Below, piece by piece: positions 21,391 to 29,525 of a stretch of DNA of 64,000 nucleotides. Under the pieces are notes generated by a model. The model did no database searches, was not told the origin of the DNA, and was given only the letters and a program-made list of their open reading frames with translations. This DNA comes from Peteryoungia ipomoeae (GTDB lineage Bacteria; Pseudomonadota; Alphaproteobacteria; Rhizobiales; Rhizobiaceae): positions 620,001-684,000 of the forward strand of contig NZ_STGV01000001.1 in the NCBI RefSeq assembly GCF_004912165.1, written 5' to 3'. Within the stretch, counting starts at the first letter, position 1, and every line of letters starts with the position of its first letter. The position numbers were made by a program, and so were the translations under genes.

Positions 21391-22218
21391 TTAGTAAGGC
21401 TTGATATCCATCTGAAATTCAACGATCATCTGATCGTGGCCTGGCTCTACACTGTCAGGCGTTTCCCGCATCACCGTCTCGTAGTCGAGCGGTGTGTGCA
21501 TGTGCGTCAACACGGCTTTTTTCGGCGCGAGTCGGCTGATCCAGGCCAGCGCCTGCTCAAGCGACAGGTGGCTCGGATGCGGCCGGTATTGGAGAGCGTC
21601 GATATAGAGCATGTCGAGGTCGGCGAGTTTTTCGACCGTTTCCGGCGGAAAGTCAGAGACGTCGCAACAATAAGCGACGTCACCGATCCTGAGGCCAAGT
21701 GAGATGATGTCGCCGTGCTGCTGCTTCAAAGGCATAATCGAGAGCGGACCGCCGGCGCCGTCGATCAAAATCGGCTGCTCGAGATCTTCAATGATCTGTG
21801 GTTTGACGATCGGCGGATAATTGCTGCCGGGCGGCGTTTCCAGGCAGTAGCCAAAGCCTTCCGCGATGCGGCTCATGGTATAGGGTTCGGCATGAATGGG
21901 AATCCGATGGTGCTGGCTGTGAAAGTAGCCGCGCAGATCGTCAATACCGTGCAGATGGTCCGCATGGGCGTGGGTATAGATGACGGCGTCGATATGCTCG
22001 ACCTTCGAGCGGATCATCTGCTCGCGAAAATCCGGTCCCGTGTCGATGACGACGGTCGTCTGGCCACCGTCAGGGCCGATCTGTTCAATCAGGAAGGCAG
22101 CCCGCGTCCGTCGGTTCTTCGGATTGTTCGGGTCGCAATTGCCCCAGTCGCCATTGATCCGGGGAACGCCTGGCGACGAGGAACAACCGAGCAGCGTGAA
22201 CCGGCGCGTGACCTGCAT
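21391..22218 (-). CDS. MBL-fold metal-dependent hydrolase (PhnP-like)
   Basis: A 275-residue metallo-beta-lactamase-fold hydrolase. The metal motif THAHADHLHG (HxHxDH) is near residue 82; further ligands lie in DVSDF and LTHMHTPLDY. The N-terminal LLGCSSSPGVPRINGDWGNCDP resembles PhnP-type phosphodiesterases. It is last in the metG-tatD-MBL run, 10 bases after tatD, an order common in alphaproteobacteria. The substrate is unproven. Confidence 0.87.
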   Translation of the reverse strand: MQVTRRFTLLGCSSSPGVPRINGDWGNCDPNNPKNRRTRAAFLIEQIGPDGGQTTVVIDTGPDFREQMIRSKVEHIDAVIYTHAHADHLHGIDDLRGYFHSQHHRIPIHAEPYTMSRIAEGFGYCLETPPGSNYPPIVKPQIIEDLEQPILIDGAGGPLSIMPLKQQHGDIISLGLRIGDVAYCCDVSDFPPETVEKLADLDMLYIDALQYRPHPSHLSLEQALAWISRLAPKKAVLTHMHTPLDYETVMRETPDSVEPGHDQMIVEFQMDIKPY

Positions 22219-22228
22219 CGGGGCTTCC

Positions 22229-23014
22229 TCAGCTCAGTCTGGGCATCTTAGAGAAACAGCGAAAAGCATTCGCGGTCGTCACGTCCGCCATCTCCGGGTA
22301 GCTCACACCCTTGACCTCCGCCAGAACCTCCGCCGTGTTCACCACATAGGATGGCTCATTGCGTTTTCCACGCCAGCGCTTTGGCGCCAGATACGGCGCA
22401 TCCGTCTCGACCAGCAACCGGTCCATTGGCACGCTCTTGGCAATTTCGCGCAATTCCTCCGATTTCGGAAATGTCACGATGCCGGAAAACGAGACATAGC
22501 CACCGAGCGCCACACCGGTATCGGCCAGCGCCTGGCCGGAGGAGAAGCAATGCAGGATGAAGGGGAAGGCGCCCTTCCCTGTTTCCTCGGTCAAAATCGC
22601 CGCCATATCGTCGTCGGCGCTGCGGCTATGGATAACAAGCGGAAGCTGCGTGCGACGGGCCGCCTCGATATGGCGGATGAGTCCGGTCTTCTGGTCCTCG
22701 GGTTTCTGCGTGTCGTAGAAATAGTCGAGGCCGGCCTCGCCGATCGCCACGATCTTGTCGTGGCTTTCCGTCAGCCGCACCAGTTCGTCGGCGGTCACAT
22801 CAAGTTCGTCGCCGGCATTGTTCGGATGCGTGCCGACCGAGCAGAAGACGCTCGGATAGCGTTCCGTTAGTGCCAGAAGCGTGTCGAGCTTCCGCACCCG
22901 CGTCGAGATCGTCACCATCTGTTTGACGCCTGCCTGATGGGCGCGCATGACAAGCTCGTCACGCTCGCTGTCGAAGTCGGCGAAGTCCAGATGGCAATGG
23001 GTATCAATCAGCAT
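22229..23014 (-). CDS. TatD family metal-dependent deoxyribonuclease
   Basis: A 261-residue TIM-barrel hydrolase starting MLIDTHCHLDF, the TatD metal-binding HxH. Other family features are EAGLDYFYD, QLPLVIHSR, FILHCFSSG and LVETDAPYLAP. Probably a 3'-5' nuclease or D-aminoacyl-tRNA deacylase-like enzyme in the cytoplasm. The start at 23014 leaves four bases after metG; the longer frame to 23233 is inside metG. Confidence 0.92.
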   Translation of the reverse strand: MLIDTHCHLDFADFDSERDELVMRAHQAGVKQMVTISTRVRKLDTLLALTERYPSVFCSVGTHPNNAGDELDVTADELVRLTESHDKIVAIGEAGLDYFYDTQKPEDQKTGLIRHIEAARRTQLPLVIHSRSADDDMAAILTEETGKGAFPFILHCFSSGQALADTGVALGGYVSFSGIVTFPKSEELREIAKSVPMDRLLVETDAPYLAPKRWRGKRNEPSYVVNTAEVLAEVKGVSYPEMADVTTANAFRCFSKMPRLS

Positions 23015-23018
23015 CGTC

Positions 23019-24572
23019 TCAGGCCTTGGCCGCTTCCGGGGCAACATAGCGCGGATAAACCGGCGCCGGCGCCGGCAGCTCCGTGCCCGGTTGCAGACGT
23101 CCTGCGGAACCAAGCTTCGCAAACACGCGGTCTTCTTCTGCCACGGCCACGAGATCGAGGATCTGCGCCGAAGATGCCGGCATGATCGGTTGGAACAGGA
23201 TCGCGATCTGGCGCACAACGTCTGCGGCCACATAAAGCACCGTGCCCATACGCGCCTCGTCGGTCTTCTTCAAAACCCACGGTGCCTGAGCCGCGAAATA
23301 GCGATCGGCCTCGTTGACGATGTTGATGATGGCCGCGACCGCCTTGTGGATCTGCTGCTTGCCCATCTCCTCGCGGCAGATCTCGATCGCCTCGTCGGCA
23401 ATCTTCAGGATCGCCTCGTCTTCTGCGGTGAGCGGACCGGGTGCCGGCACCCTGCCCTCGCAGTTCTTGTTGATCATCGACAGCGAGCGCGAGGCAAGAT
23501 TGCCGATGCCATTTGCGAGGTCGGCATTGATGCGTGTGCCGATGCCCACTTCAGAATAGCTGCCGTCCTGGCCGAAGGAGACTTCGCGCAGGAAGAAGTA
23601 GCGCACCTGATCGAGGCCGAAATGGTTCACCAGATTGACCGGATCGACAACGTTGCCAAGCGACTTCGACATCTTCTCGCCCTTGTTGAGCAGGAAGCCG
23701 TGCGCATAGACGCGCTTGGGCAGCGGTAGGCCCGCCGACATCAGGAAAGCCGGCCAATAGACGGCGTGGAAGCGGATGATGTCCTTGCCAATAATGTGCA
23801 CGTCGGCTGGCCAGTATTTTGCTCGCGGACCCTTCTCGTCCTCGACATAACCGGTCGCGGTGATGTAGTTGGTGAGCGCATCGACCCAGACATACATGAC
23901 ATGCTTGTCGTCGCCGGGAACCTTGATACCCCAGTCAAACGTCGTGCGCGAGATCGACAAGTCCTTCAGGCCCGACTTGACGAAGGAGATGACCTCGTTG
24001 CGGCGCTCGTTCGGGCCGATGAAATCCGGCTGGTCTTCGTATAGCTTCAGGAGCTTGTCTTCATAGGCCGAAAGCTTGAAGAAGTAGCTTTCCTCCTCCA
24101 CCCATTCGACCGGCGTGCCCTGAGGCCCGTAGCGCACGCCATCGGCGCGCAACTCGGTTTCCTCTTCGTGGTAATAGGCTTCGTCGCGGACCGAATACCA
24201 GCCCGCGTAACCACCCTTGTAGATGTCGCCGTTTTTCTCCATCCGGCGCCAGACTTCCTGCACCGTCTCGTGATGGCGCTTCTCGGTCGTGCGGATGAAA
24301 TCGTCGTTCGAGGAATTGAGCAGCTTGCCCATCTCGCGGAATTCGTTCGAGTTCCGCTCGGCAAGCTCCTCCGGCGAAATGCCTTCGGCGCGCGCCGTCT
24401 GCTGCATCTTCTGCCCGTGTTCGTCGGTCCCCGTCAGGAAGAAGACATCCCGACCGTCGAGCCGCTGGAACCGCGCCATGGCGTCGGTCGCGATCAACTC
24501 GTAGGCATGGCCGATATGCGGCTTGCCGTTCGGATAGGAAATGGCAGTCGTGATGTAGAAGGGATCGCTCAT
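23019..24572 (-). CDS. metG: Methionyl-tRNA synthetase
   Basis: Charges tRNA-Met. The 517-residue protein has the class I motifs PHIGHAYE (HIGH) near 18-21 and KMSKS near 302, and lacks the C-terminal EMAP/tRNA-binding extension found in E. coli. The connective-peptide region has no cysteines, so this is a zinc-less form. The start was set at [14 protein letters not shown] (24572); the upstream frame is not conserved. A 200-base gap separates it from holB, so it may also have its own promoter. Confidence 0.96.
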   Translation of the reverse strand: MSDPFYITTAISYPNGKPHIGHAYELIATDAMARFQRLDGRDVFFLTGTDEHGQKMQQTARAEGISPEELAERNSNEFREMGKLLNSSNDDFIRTTEKRHHETVQEVWRRMEKNGDIYKGGYAGWYSVRDEAYYHEEETELRADGVRYGPQGTPVEWVEEESYFFKLSAYEDKLLKLYEDQPDFIGPNERRNEVISFVKSGLKDLSISRTTFDWGIKVPGDDKHVMYVWVDALTNYITATGYVEDEKGPRAKYWPADVHIIGKDIIRFHAVYWPAFLMSAGLPLPKRVYAHGFLLNKGEKMSKSLGNVVDPVNLVNHFGLDQVRYFFLREVSFGQDGSYSEVGIGTRINADLANGIGNLASRSLSMINKNCEGRVPAPGPLTAEDEAILKIADEAIEICREEMGKQQIHKAVAAIINIVNEADRYFAAQAPWVLKKTDEARMGTVLYVAADVVRQIAILFQPIMPASSAQILDLVAVAEEDRVFAKLGSAGRLQPGTELPAPAPVYPRYVAPEAAKA

Positions 24573-24772
24573 GGCTTCTTGTTGTCTTTTCGTCGGTTGC
24601 GATTGTGTTTTGCTGCTGTCTTGGAGCCAGACCACGGCGACGCGGGCCGGCCCGCCATTGGCAGCGAATGCTTATGGGGTTGAACGCTCTTAAAGCATTC
24701 TTCAGGGTTTAGGAACACGGTTTTGCTGCGATGCCGCGCAATAGGCGATCAAGGACTATACTTGCCAGTGCC

Positions 24773-25798
24773 TCACCGGGTCACGGCTGAGAGGACATCG
24801 AGCATGGTCTGCTTCTTGTCGAGATTGTAGGCAGCAGCGACGGTCAGTTGTTCGTTGATCGACGAACTCAGTCTTGCGAAGTGGTCGGCATTATCCAGAT
24901 CGCCGCGAAGCGCCAAGGTGCGTGCCGTGTCGCCGAGATAATCGGTGAGATGCTCGACGAAGAAGCCGTGGACAACCTCGCCATCCTTTGCCGACAGAGC
25001 GTCGGCGATCTTGAACATCATCTTGCGCTGGCTTGGACCGGAAGCGGCCATCATGGCTTCGAAGGCCTCAAGGATATCGACGCCACCGTAGTTCACGAGT
25101 TTCAGCGCGCGCGCCACGCTGCCCCTTGCAAGCCGCAGGACGCTTTCCCGTTTGTCGCCTGGTAGTGCGAGGCCAAGCTGCGCGAGCGCCTGGTCCATGG
25201 CTTGCGGATTGAGTTCCTGCAGCCGGAGTGGCAGGCAGCGTGAGCGGATCGTCGGCAAAAGCTTGCCGGGCGCATGGCTGAGCACGAGAAACATCGCACG
25301 CTTGGGCGGCTCCTCAAGAATCTTCAAAATTGCGTTCGCAGCATTGCGATTGAGATCATCAGCTGGATCGATGATCACGATGCGCCAGTTGCCGGTGCCC
25401 GACGTCTGGGCGAAGAAATGCCCTGCCTTGCGCACCTCATCGACAGTGATCGCACTTTTTACCCGTCCCGTCTTCTCGTCGACGGGCCGAGACAAATGCA
25501 GGAGATTGTGGCTTGCACCCGCGGCAAGTTGGCGGCTGATCGGATGGGTCGGGTCGGGATCTTCAAGCCTGTCGGGAGCCGTCAGGGGATCGGGATAGCG
25601 CAAGATGTGGTTGGCAAAGCGGAATGCAAGCGTCGCCTTGCCGATACCTTCCGGTCCCTCGATGAGAACGGCATGATGCCCCTTCCCCGAGCGATAGCTG
25701 CGAGCGAGGAACGCTTCCGCCTCCTCATGGCCATAGAGACGTGTATTCAAGACCGGTGCAATTGCCCCGTCCAGGACGCCGGCCCTTTCCTCACTCAT
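24773..25798 (-). CDS. holB: DNA polymerase III subunit delta'
   Basis: Clamp-loader subunit of the replicative polymerase. The 341-residue protein has an AAA+ fold with a P-loop (IEGPEGIGKATL), DPADDLNRNAANAILKILEEPP, and an SRC motif (TIRSRC) typical of delta'. The start at MSEERAGVLDG (25798) overlaps the tmk stop by four bases (ATGA), showing translational coupling. Confidence 0.94.
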   Translation of the reverse strand: MSEERAGVLDGAIAPVLNTRLYGHEEAEAFLARSYRSGKGHHAVLIEGPEGIGKATLAFRFANHILRYPDPLTAPDRLEDPDPTHPISRQLAAGASHNLLHLSRPVDEKTGRVKSAITVDEVRKAGHFFAQTSGTGNWRIVIIDPADDLNRNAANAILKILEEPPKRAMFLVLSHAPGKLLPTIRSRCLPLRLQELNPQAMDQALAQLGLALPGDKRESVLRLARGSVARALKLVNYGGVDILEAFEAMMAASGPSQRKMMFKIADALSAKDGEVVHGFFVEHLTDYLGDTARTLALRGDLDNADHFARLSSSINEQLTVAAAYNLDKKQTMLDVLSAVTR

Positions 25799-26514
25799 GA
25801 AGGCACTCCCGGCGTGAGCTTTGGCTGCCCGTCGGCCCTTTGGGCCTCTCCTGTCCCAAGACGCTGTGCCATGACAAGCAGGACTTCGGCCAGGATGTCG
25901 CGGGCGATACGGTCGACATCCAGCGACGCATCGATAATGCGGCAACGCCCGGGTTCCCGTGCGGCGATATCGAGAAATCCCTGGCGGCGCTTCTCATGGA
26001 TATCGATGTTTTCCTTTTCGAAGCGGTCCGGCGCCTCGGTTTCAGGTGCACCTCCCGCACGGCGGCGGGCACGCGCAAGTCCCACATCGGCGGGGAGATC
26101 GAGGATCAAGGTGAGATCCGGCATGCTGGGACCGATCGATACCCGTTCGAGGGCGGCCATGAGAGCCGGTTCCAGATTGCCGGTAACACCTTGATAAACG
26201 CGGGAGGAATCCACAAAACGATCGCACAAGACGATCTGGCCTGCCATCAGAGCCGGACGAATGACGCAATCCAGGTGATCGGCGCGCGCTGCGGCAAAGA
26301 GCATGGCCTCCATGCGAACGCCGAAATCTTCGGCGGCTCCCGAAAGCAGGACGTGGCGCAGCGCCTCCGCACCCGGTGACCCTCCGGGCTCGCGCGTGAT
26401 TATCACATCATGGCCGCGGGTTCGCAGCGCGTCGGCGAGCAGGCGGATCTGGGTCGATTTACCCGCCCCCTCGCCGCCTTCGAAAGTGACGAACATTCCC
26501 CGATCGGTAGCCAC
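25795..26514 (-). CDS. tmk: Thymidylate kinase
   Basis: Phosphorylates dTMP to dTDP. The 239 residues include the P-loop FEGGEGAGKST near 11-21, the TREPGGSPGAE dTMP-binding segment and a DRFVDSS motif. The lid is RARRRAGG, and the C-terminal tail is about 20 residues longer than in E. coli. It lies 127 bases after the carboxypeptidase gene and is coupled to holB by a four-base overlap. Confidence 0.96.
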   Translation of the reverse strand: MATDRGMFVTFEGGEGAGKSTQIRLLADALRTRGHDVIITREPGGSPGAEALRHVLLSGAAEDFGVRMEAMLFAAARADHLDCVIRPALMAGQIVLCDRFVDSSRVYQGVTGNLEPALMAALERVSIGPSMPDLTLILDLPADVGLARARRRAGGAPETEAPDRFEKENIDIHEKRRQGFLDIAAREPGRCRIIDASLDVDRIARDILAEVLLVMAQRLGTGEAQRADGQPKLTPGVPS

Positions 26515-26641
26515 GTCTCGTTCAACCCCGCCTTTGAAGCTTGCCGATTCCCATCAGCACTGAACATAGCGCTGTAAACCAAGACAGCGAGGGTTGAAAC
26601 CGGACAACTCCACGGATTGCCGAAAATTCAACTGGCGGGGC

Positions 26642-27817
26642 TCAGAGCCAGAAGAACAAAGCTTCGAGAACCGCGTCAAGCGCTCTCTGCCGCAAGGTCC
26701 CCTGCCCCACCGGCGCATTGGCGTAAAGAGGCACTGTCAAAAGCGGTCGTTCGCCAGAAAAAACAGCCAGGGAGCCAATGGCCTGCTCGGCGGCGACGGG
26801 GGGCCGCAGCGGCCAGGCATAGGTAATCTTGGCCTGCAATCGGTCCGGATTATTGATGGGCACGTAAACTTCGACAGGCGCATTGGCTTTCAGGGGAACA
26901 GTGGATTGCGCGCCGCCATAGACGCTGGCATCCGCAATTACCTCGCCGCTCTTGAAGAGCGTGCGCATTTCGAAGCCATCCAGCCCCCAATTCAGCAGTT
27001 TCATCGCCTCTTCGGTGCGCTCCTTGTCGGTGGCAAGGCCGGAAATGGCGAGGAAGAGTCGCCGGCCATTGCGCTCGATGGAGGCGACAAGCGCATAGCC
27101 ATCTCCTTCGGCGAAGCCGGTGCCCAGACCGTCAGCCCCCATGCTCAAGAGAGGGTTGCGATTGCGCTGGAGGATCTTGTTCCATTCGAATTCCGGCTGC
27201 CGGAAAGTCTCGTAGAGGTCCGGGTAACGGCTGTGCAAATGCTTGGCAAGCGTAACCAGATCGCGTGGCGTCGAGCGATTTTCGGGATGCGGAAGCCCCG
27301 TGGCATTGGCAAATTGGCTGCCGGTGAGGCCAAGTTCGGTCGCGCGCCGGTTCATCCGCTCGACGAACCTGGCTTCCGATCCGGACATGCCCTCAGCGAT
27401 GATGAGGCATCCGTCATTGGCCGTCTGCACTGCAATTCCACGGATCAAATCGGCAACCGGCACCTCAGATTTTAGTGCCGCGAACATGGTTGCGGTGCGC
27501 GAAGGGGCGCCACCGGTGCGCCAAGCAAATTCGGACACGGGATAGGCCGTCTCGAGACTGATTTCGCCGCGGCTGACAGCGTCGAACACGACTTCGAGCG
27601 TCATCAACTTTGCAAGCGAAGCGGGTGCGAAAGTCTCAGTGTCCTTTTTCGCCAGAAGCACTGTGCCCGTCGAAGCTTCGATGAGATAGGCCTTGGCGGC
27701 TTTAGTTTCGATCGGTTGTTTCAACTCGACGGAAAGCGCATGCACCGGTGACGCCTGCCCGATGAAGAGCGCGCAAGTGAAGCTGGCAATGACAAAAGCG
27801 ATAAGCGATGTGCGCAT
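26642..27817 (-). CDS. D-alanyl-D-alanine carboxypeptidase family protein with altered active-site motifs
   Basis: A 391-residue exported penicillin-binding-protein homologue of the S11 (DacF/DacC) family that would trim peptidoglycan stem peptides in the periplasm. It has a signal peptide (1-27, cleavage after VHA), the SxxK tetrad Ser67-Leu-Ala-Lys70, and a C-terminal PBP5_C-like domain (about 280-380). The second motif SxN is Thr132-Ala-Asn134 (QTANDG). The third motif KTG is Gly232-Thr-Gly234 (DGLGTGF). Loss of the KTG lysine may weaken activity or change substrate. It follows rlpA and precedes tmk on the same strand. Confidence 0.88.
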   Translation of the reverse strand: MRTSLIAFVIASFTCALFIGQASPVHALSVELKQPIETKAAKAYLIEASTGTVLLAKKDTETFAPASLAKLMTLEVVFDAVSRGEISLETAYPVSEFAWRTGGAPSRTATMFAALKSEVPVADLIRGIAVQTANDGCLIIAEGMSGSEARFVERMNRRATELGLTGSQFANATGLPHPENRSTPRDLVTLAKHLHSRYPDLYETFRQPEFEWNKILQRNRNPLLSMGADGLGTGFAEGDGYALVASIERNGRRLFLAISGLATDKERTEEAMKLLNWGLDGFEMRTLFKSGEVIADASVYGGAQSTVPLKANAPVEVYVPINNPDRLQAKITYAWPLRPPVAAEQAIGSLAVFSGERPLLTVPLYANAPVGQGTLRQRALDAVLEALFFWL

Positions 27818-27886
27818 GAATTATTTCAACCGAGAACGGACTTGTTTGGCGGACCGGTGCGGCGACCAACCGCCTGCCCTTGGCAA

Positions 27887-28927
27887 TCAGCGCCCGCTTC
27901 CCAGTTGTATGCCGCCTGAAGCAACAGCCGCCAGAATCGACGCTTCGTCAAGCGTTGTATTGCCCACAAGTACGGCGTCGAAGGCAAGTGACGCGTGACT
28001 GCTCTGCGGCGCATCATAGGCCGAGACCATCGAAACGCCAGAATAGATGCCCATTGTATTGGGACGCAGGCTGGGCAGCGGCCCCTCTTCCGGCAACAGC
28101 GCGAAATCGGCCGGCATGGCGCTGGCGGTCATGAATTCTGCAGCGGCTCTCTGGGCATCCAAGGTCTGCGTGCTGGTTCCGCCAGACGGCGTCGAGCCCG
28201 AAAGGGCCGTCCGGAAGCTTGGGGCAACCGGGTCAGCCGACGCCACCATGACGCCTGTGGCGATCTGGCCAGCCGGATCGACAACCGGCCCCTTGCCACC
28301 CTTGGGTGTGTACGATGCCATCAGATACGGCATGTCATGCCCGTCCATCCGCGCGGGACCGACATATTGCACGCGCACTTCGCCGGTTCCGCTGTGGGCG
28401 AGATCCAGCATGTCGGCCGTCTTGCGCGACAAATCGATGATGCGGCCCTTGTGGAACGGGCCGCGGTCATTGATGCGCACGATCACTGAACTGCCGTTCG
28501 AGGTATTCGTCACGCGGGCATAGCTTGGCAGCGGCAAGGTTGGATGGGCAGCCGAGAGATGCGTCTTATCGTAGAGCTCGCCGTTTGCCGTCATGCGACC
28601 ATGGAAGGCGTCACCATACCAGGATGCGACGCCGACCTTGTCATAGTTCGGATTGTCCTTGGGCACGAATGTCTTGCCCTTCACCACATAGGGCTTGCCA
28701 ACGATGTAGCGCCCGCCACCTTTGGGCACCTGACCGCTTGTAACGAGCCGCGGGCTGGCTTTGACGCCGTAAACGGATTCGGCAAAATATTCCTTCGAGC
28801 GTTTCGGCTTTTCTGCGGTCTGCTTCGTTGTGGAGCAGGACGCCATGAATGAACAGACAAGCGCAAGGCCAAGCCATTTGCTAACGGTGGCCACGCGGCC
28901 GAATCTATCAGATTGCATATGTCCCAC
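27887..28927 (-). CDS. rlpA: RlpA family septal-ring lipoprotein / lytic transglycosylase
   Basis: A 346-residue outer-membrane lipoprotein that, in characterised homologues, cleaves naked glycan strands at the septum. A lipoprotein signal with lipobox FMASC (Cys31) is followed by the double-psi beta-barrel RlpA domain (about 97-190) with GVASWYGDAFHGRMTANGE and VRINDRGPF. The rest is low-complexity linker; no C-terminal SPOR domain is evident. A start at the ATG at 28918 is an alternative. The cell-wall gene dac follows 69 bases downstream. Confidence 0.9.
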   Translation of the reverse strand: MGHMQSDRFGRVATVSKWLGLALVCSFMASCSTTKQTAEKPKRSKEYFAESVYGVKASPRLVTSGQVPKGGGRYIVGKPYVVKGKTFVPKDNPNYDKVGVASWYGDAFHGRMTANGELYDKTHLSAAHPTLPLPSYARVTNTSNGSSVIVRINDRGPFHKGRIIDLSRKTADMLDLAHSGTGEVRVQYVGPARMDGHDMPYLMASYTPKGGKGPVVDPAGQIATGVMVASADPVAPSFRTALSGSTPSGGTSTQTLDAQRAAAEFMTASAMPADFALLPEEGPLPSLRPNTMGIYSGVSMVSAYDAPQSSHASLAFDAVLVGNTTLDEASILAAVASGGIQLGSGR

Positions 28928-29157
28928 TTTTGATCATCTCAGCTCAGGCCATCCCACAAGCCCGACGCGAGCAGCCGCACGCGAGCGAAACGAAACCCTT
29001 GGAAAATGGCCAAAATGGGAAAACCCACAACTTCGCAAGGGCCAAACGTCCCGTATGGTTTCCGGTCGGTTAACGGATGGCGTCGCCACACCCCCGTTGC
29101 GGGCGCAAGAAAGCCTCTTGCCAAGTGCGTGCGAGTTCCGCATAACGCGGTCTGTCC

Positions 29158-29247
29158 GGATGGGTGTCCGAGTGGTTTAAGGAACCGGTCTTGAAAACCG
29201 GCGTGCGGGAGACCGTACCGTGGGTTCGAATCCCACCCCATCCGCCA
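29158..29247 (+). tRNA. tRNA-Ser, anticodon UGA
   Basis: A 90-base type II tRNA. The acceptor stem GGATGGG pairs with CCCATCC, with discriminator G and encoded CCA. The anticodon loop CTTGAAA gives UGA, read between ACCGG and CCGGC arms. The long variable arm is GTGCGGG...CCGTACC and the T loop is GGTTCGAATCC. It reads UCA codons and wobble partners. It stands between rlpA (divergent) and treY. Confidence 0.97.
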
Positions 29248-29525
29248 AAATTCCTTTTACACGTTGATTTTGCTAGATTTTATGGAAGGCTTCATTCGGC
29301 CTGCCATCCCACTCCTATTCTCAGGCATGACGCGCGTTGGTGATTTTTCCAGTCGCTGGGGACGCCCTTCTTGGGTGCGCCGGAGCTTGCGGAACCAAAG
29401 CATGGTCTCCGGGTTACCTCGTCGCCTGATCCGAACCGATAGCGCTCGTCGCGCTATGTTCTCTGTCAGCGCGCGTACCCTGCTCTCAGCCGATTCAGCC
29501 GTCACTCCAATCGACAAGGCATCTC

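Noticed and set aside
24573-24772. Small gene in the holB-metG gap
   Set aside because: No frame with both a start and a ribosome binding site was convincing.
29248-29525. Small genes in the tRNA-Ser to treY gap
   Set aside because: The open frames on both strands lack ribosome binding sites and hydrophobic or conserved segments; one merely overlaps the treY start.
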